Part shown: piece after piece, positions 5,160 through 6,625 of the stretch
Layout of the letters: every line of letters begins with the position of its first letter
Position numbering within the stretch: position 1 is the first letter of the stretch
NCBI GenBank assembly: GCA_003240775.1
Contig: QFNI01000098.1
Location: 1-6,625 of the forward strand
Direction of reading: 5' to 3'
Origin: Mesorhizobium amorphae
GTDB lineage: Bacteria; Pseudomonadota; Alphaproteobacteria; Rhizobiales; Rhizobiaceae
Length of the DNA: 6,625 nucleotides
Notes under the pieces: model-generated
What the model was told of the DNA's origin: nothing
The model's database searches: none
What the model saw: only the letters and a program-made list of their open reading frames with translations
Program-made: the position numbers and the translations under genes

Positions 5160-5945
5160 TCACGGCGCGTAATGATCGCCGGGCGCCGGGACGGCGGCCG
5201 GGCCGACGACGGAGATCCGCTCCGGGCCGATGACGGCCCGGGTGGCGAGCTTGGCGGGGAGCCCGTGCCGGCCGGAGAGGATCATCTCCTCGACCGCCGT
5301 CCCGCCCGTCGCGTCCTCCGGGTCCGCGATCAGGAGAGCGGCCGGGACGCGGATCCTCAGGACGACGTCGCATCCGGACTCGTTCGAGAACCAGCGCGCG
5401 TCCTCCTCCATCGTCGACAGGTAAAGCAGGCCCGGACGGCCGCGGTTCCCGCCGGGCCGCCAGGTCTCCGGCCGGAACCCGTCGCGCGCCAGGTCGCGCG
5501 CGTTCCTCTCCGTGGTGCCGTGATGGAGCGTGACGAGGCCGCGGCCCGCCTCGATCATCGTCACCCGCACGTCCTCCGGGTCGAGCGCGATCCAGCTGTC
5601 CTCCAGCTCCGGGGCCAGCCCGCGGAGCCGGGCGTCCGGCGCGTCCCAGGCGTCCGGCCCGACCCGGTCGATGATCTCCGGCGACACGCCCTCGTAACGG
5701 TTCAGGTAGGTGATCGCGGTCATGCCGCGCGATCGCGCGTCGGCGATCCTGCCGCCCCAGCCCGCGCCGCGGTCAACGCATCGCCGCGTGCGGGACGGAT
5801 CGGGGGAGAAGGCGACCCGGTGCAGGAAGGCGGAGGCGCGCATCTCCGCCTGGCCCCGCGTCCCGAGATGGACGCCGCCGTCGGCCCCCGGCAGCAGACG
5901 CTCCCGCGGCAGGTCGGACCCGTGCCAGAGGTCGGGCATGGTCAT
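5160..5945 (-). CDS. protein with two tandem ADP-ribosyltransferase-like units
   Basis: This 261-aa protein seems to carry two related units. Unit 1 (about 6-128) runs LWHGSDLP, GGVHLGTRGQAEMRA (23-37), ITYLNRYEG (78-86) and EDSWIALDPEDVR (115-127), resembling ADP-ribosyltransferase-like domains often found in phage and toxin contexts. Unit 2 (about 138-247) runs LHHGTTERNARDLARDGFRP (140-159), LLYLSTMEEDARWFS (173-187), DVVLRIRVP (193-201) and VEEMI (218-222). Its H142, Y175 and E219/E220 fit the H-Y-E triad of the diphtheria-toxin/PARP-like and KptA-like branches. In unit 1 the equivalent positions are H8 and H26, with no clear Glu, so it may be non-catalytic. There is no signal peptide. 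I chose the ATG at 5943-5945 because it overlaps the upstream stop as ATGA; no Shine-Dalgarno is visible, which fits translational coupling. The substrate (protein, RNA or DNA) is unknown, and the assignment is by motif recognition only. Confidence 0.6.
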   Translation of the reverse strand: MTMPDLWHGSDLPRERLLPGADGGVHLGTRGQAEMRASAFLHRVAFSPDPSRTRRCVDRGAGWGGRIADARSRGMTAITYLNRYEGVSPEIIDRVGPDAWDAPDARLRGLAPELEDSWIALDPEDVRVTMIEAGRGLVTLHHGTTERNARDLARDGFRPETWRPGGNRGRPGLLYLSTMEEDARWFSNESGCDVVLRIRVPAALLIADPEDATGGTAVEEMILSGRHGLPAKLATRAVIGPERISVVGPAAVPAPGDHYAP

Positions 5946-6625
5946 TCGGGGGAAGCGTCCGTGGCGCCGATCCGGACCCCGCACTCGCGGGCGACGAGGT
6001 CGCGGAACCCCTCCTCCCCGAGGCCGCCGTTCGACATGACCCAGCCCAGCATGTCCGCCGGGCCGCAGGACGCGTCGATGACGCCGGAAGCGAGGTTGCG
6101 GGCGGCGTCGTAAACCATGTCCCGCAGGTCGATCGCCTCCGCCAGGTCGGCCTCGTCGTCGGCCGCCCCGGCCGCGACCGCCTCCGCGATCAGCCGCGAC
6201 GCCCGCGACCGGCAGATCGCGGAGGCGCTCATCTCATGGGAGACATCCGCGAAGCTTTTCAGGTCACGGCCGTTCGCGCTCACGCAGAGGACGCCGCCGT
6301 TTCGCGGATCGTCGCCGTCCGGGAAGAACGGGAAGGAGATGACGTGATCCGACCCGGCGGCGGACAGGGCCGCCATCAGCGCGATCGAGACGCCCGCGAG
6401 ACCGGCGTCCCTGATGAGCATGGTCGCGACCGCGTCCGGCCCGCCTTCGTCGCGGGTCAGCGCGGTGAAGAAGTCGAACCCGAAACCGGGGCATGACCGC
6501 GCGGGATCGTTTTTCGCGATCAGCGGGAAACGCGCGTCCATGGCCGCGTCCCGCTCCCCGCCCCCGGCGAGGGCGGCGACGTATCGCAGCGCCAGGATCA
6601 CCTCGTCGCAGGGGATCTCCCTGAT
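5942..6625 (-). CDS. hypothetical protein (5' end beyond window), coupled to the ADP-ribosyltransferase-like gene
   Basis: The visible 227 residues run from the window edge to a TGA at 5942-5944. The frame is open at the edge (IREIPCDEVILALRYVAALA), and the possible GTG start at 6601 has no properly spaced ribosome binding site, so the real start is probably outside. I do not recognise a family. The chain has a hydrophobic helical stretch (MLIRDAGLAGVSIALMAALS) that is short and interrupted for a membrane anchor, a beta-like HVISFPFFPDGDDPRNGGVL segment, and a helical C-terminal part rich in Ala, Asp and Glu. There is no obvious catalytic motif. The stop overlaps the next start by 4 nt (ATGA), so the two proteins are probably co-translated and may act together, for example as enzyme and partner or inhibitor. 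That pairing is inference from gene order alone. Confidence 0.65.
   Translation of the reverse strand: MREIPCDEVILALRYVAALAGGGERDAAMDARFPLIAKNDPARSCPGFGFDFFTALTRDEGGPDAVATMLIRDAGLAGVSIALMAALSAAGSDHVISFPFFPDGDDPRNGGVLCVSANGRDLKSFADVSHEMSASAICRSRASRLIAEAVAAGAADDEADLAEAIDLRDMVYDAARNLASGVIDASCGPADMLGWVMSNGGLGEEGFRDLVARECGVRIGATDASPE

Noticed and set aside
3571..5172. 533-codon open frame on the plus strand
   Set aside because: It lies antisense to the DUF2125 gene and its translation is a Gly/Arg/Pro/Ala-rich low-complexity string without motifs, as expected from an opposite-strand frame in GC-rich coding DNA.
5946..5984. 13-codon N-terminal extension of the ADP-ribosyltransferase-like protein
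   Set aside because: The extension (MRGPDRRHGRFPR) lies inside the upstream gene in another frame; the ATGA overlap start puts the WHGS motif near the N-terminus.
5172..6113. 313-codon open frame on the plus strand
   Set aside because: It is antisense to the ADP-ribosyltransferase-like gene and its neighbour, with Arg/Pro/Gly-rich composition and no domain signal.

Overview
The window is uniformly GC-rich, with strong third-position GC bias in its genes. It reads as chromosomal DNA of an alphaproteobacterium, most likely from the Rhodobacterales or close relatives. Three genes support this: a protein that closely resembles the DUF2125 family (essentially alphaproteobacterial), a winged-helix regulator of the LdtR-like MarR type, and a LabA-like NYN-domain protein with the typical alphaproteobacterial 'MSFY...' start. 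There is no tRNA, rRNA, insertion sequence, integrase or CRISPR array. The taxonomic call rests on remembered family signatures, not on a search.

Left part (1-884, plus strand): the end of a MarR/LdtR-like regulator, then about 390 bp that is mostly non-coding. This stretch holds a candidate terminator, a 9-bp direct repeat, a 32-codon ORF with a perfect Shine-Dalgarno sequence, and GC-rich hairpins. A small DUF465/YdcH-like protein follows.

Middle (885-3400): a calcineurin-like metallophosphoesterase on the minus strand converges on the DUF465 gene with only 6 bp between the stop codons. It diverges from an unrecognised 274-aa plus-strand gene. After an AT-richer gap comes a GTG-started NYN/LabA-like gene in which most of the expected acidic catalytic positions are substituted. 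A perfect 10-bp stem-loop follows it.

Right part (3407-6625, all minus strand): in transcription order, an unrecognised gene cut by the window edge is joined by a 4-nt ATGA overlap to a 261-aa protein that appears to hold two ADP-ribosyltransferase-like units. Then come a secreted or periplasmic DUF2125 protein and a 43-aa small protein. The ribosome binding site of the 43-aa gene, and the first base of its start codon, lie inside a long near-perfect hairpin.

The genes do not form one obvious pathway. The most interesting points are the degenerate NYN protein, the coupled pair containing the tandem ADP-ribosyltransferase-like protein, and the hairpin over the start of the 43-aa gene. Homology statements come from motif recognition only.
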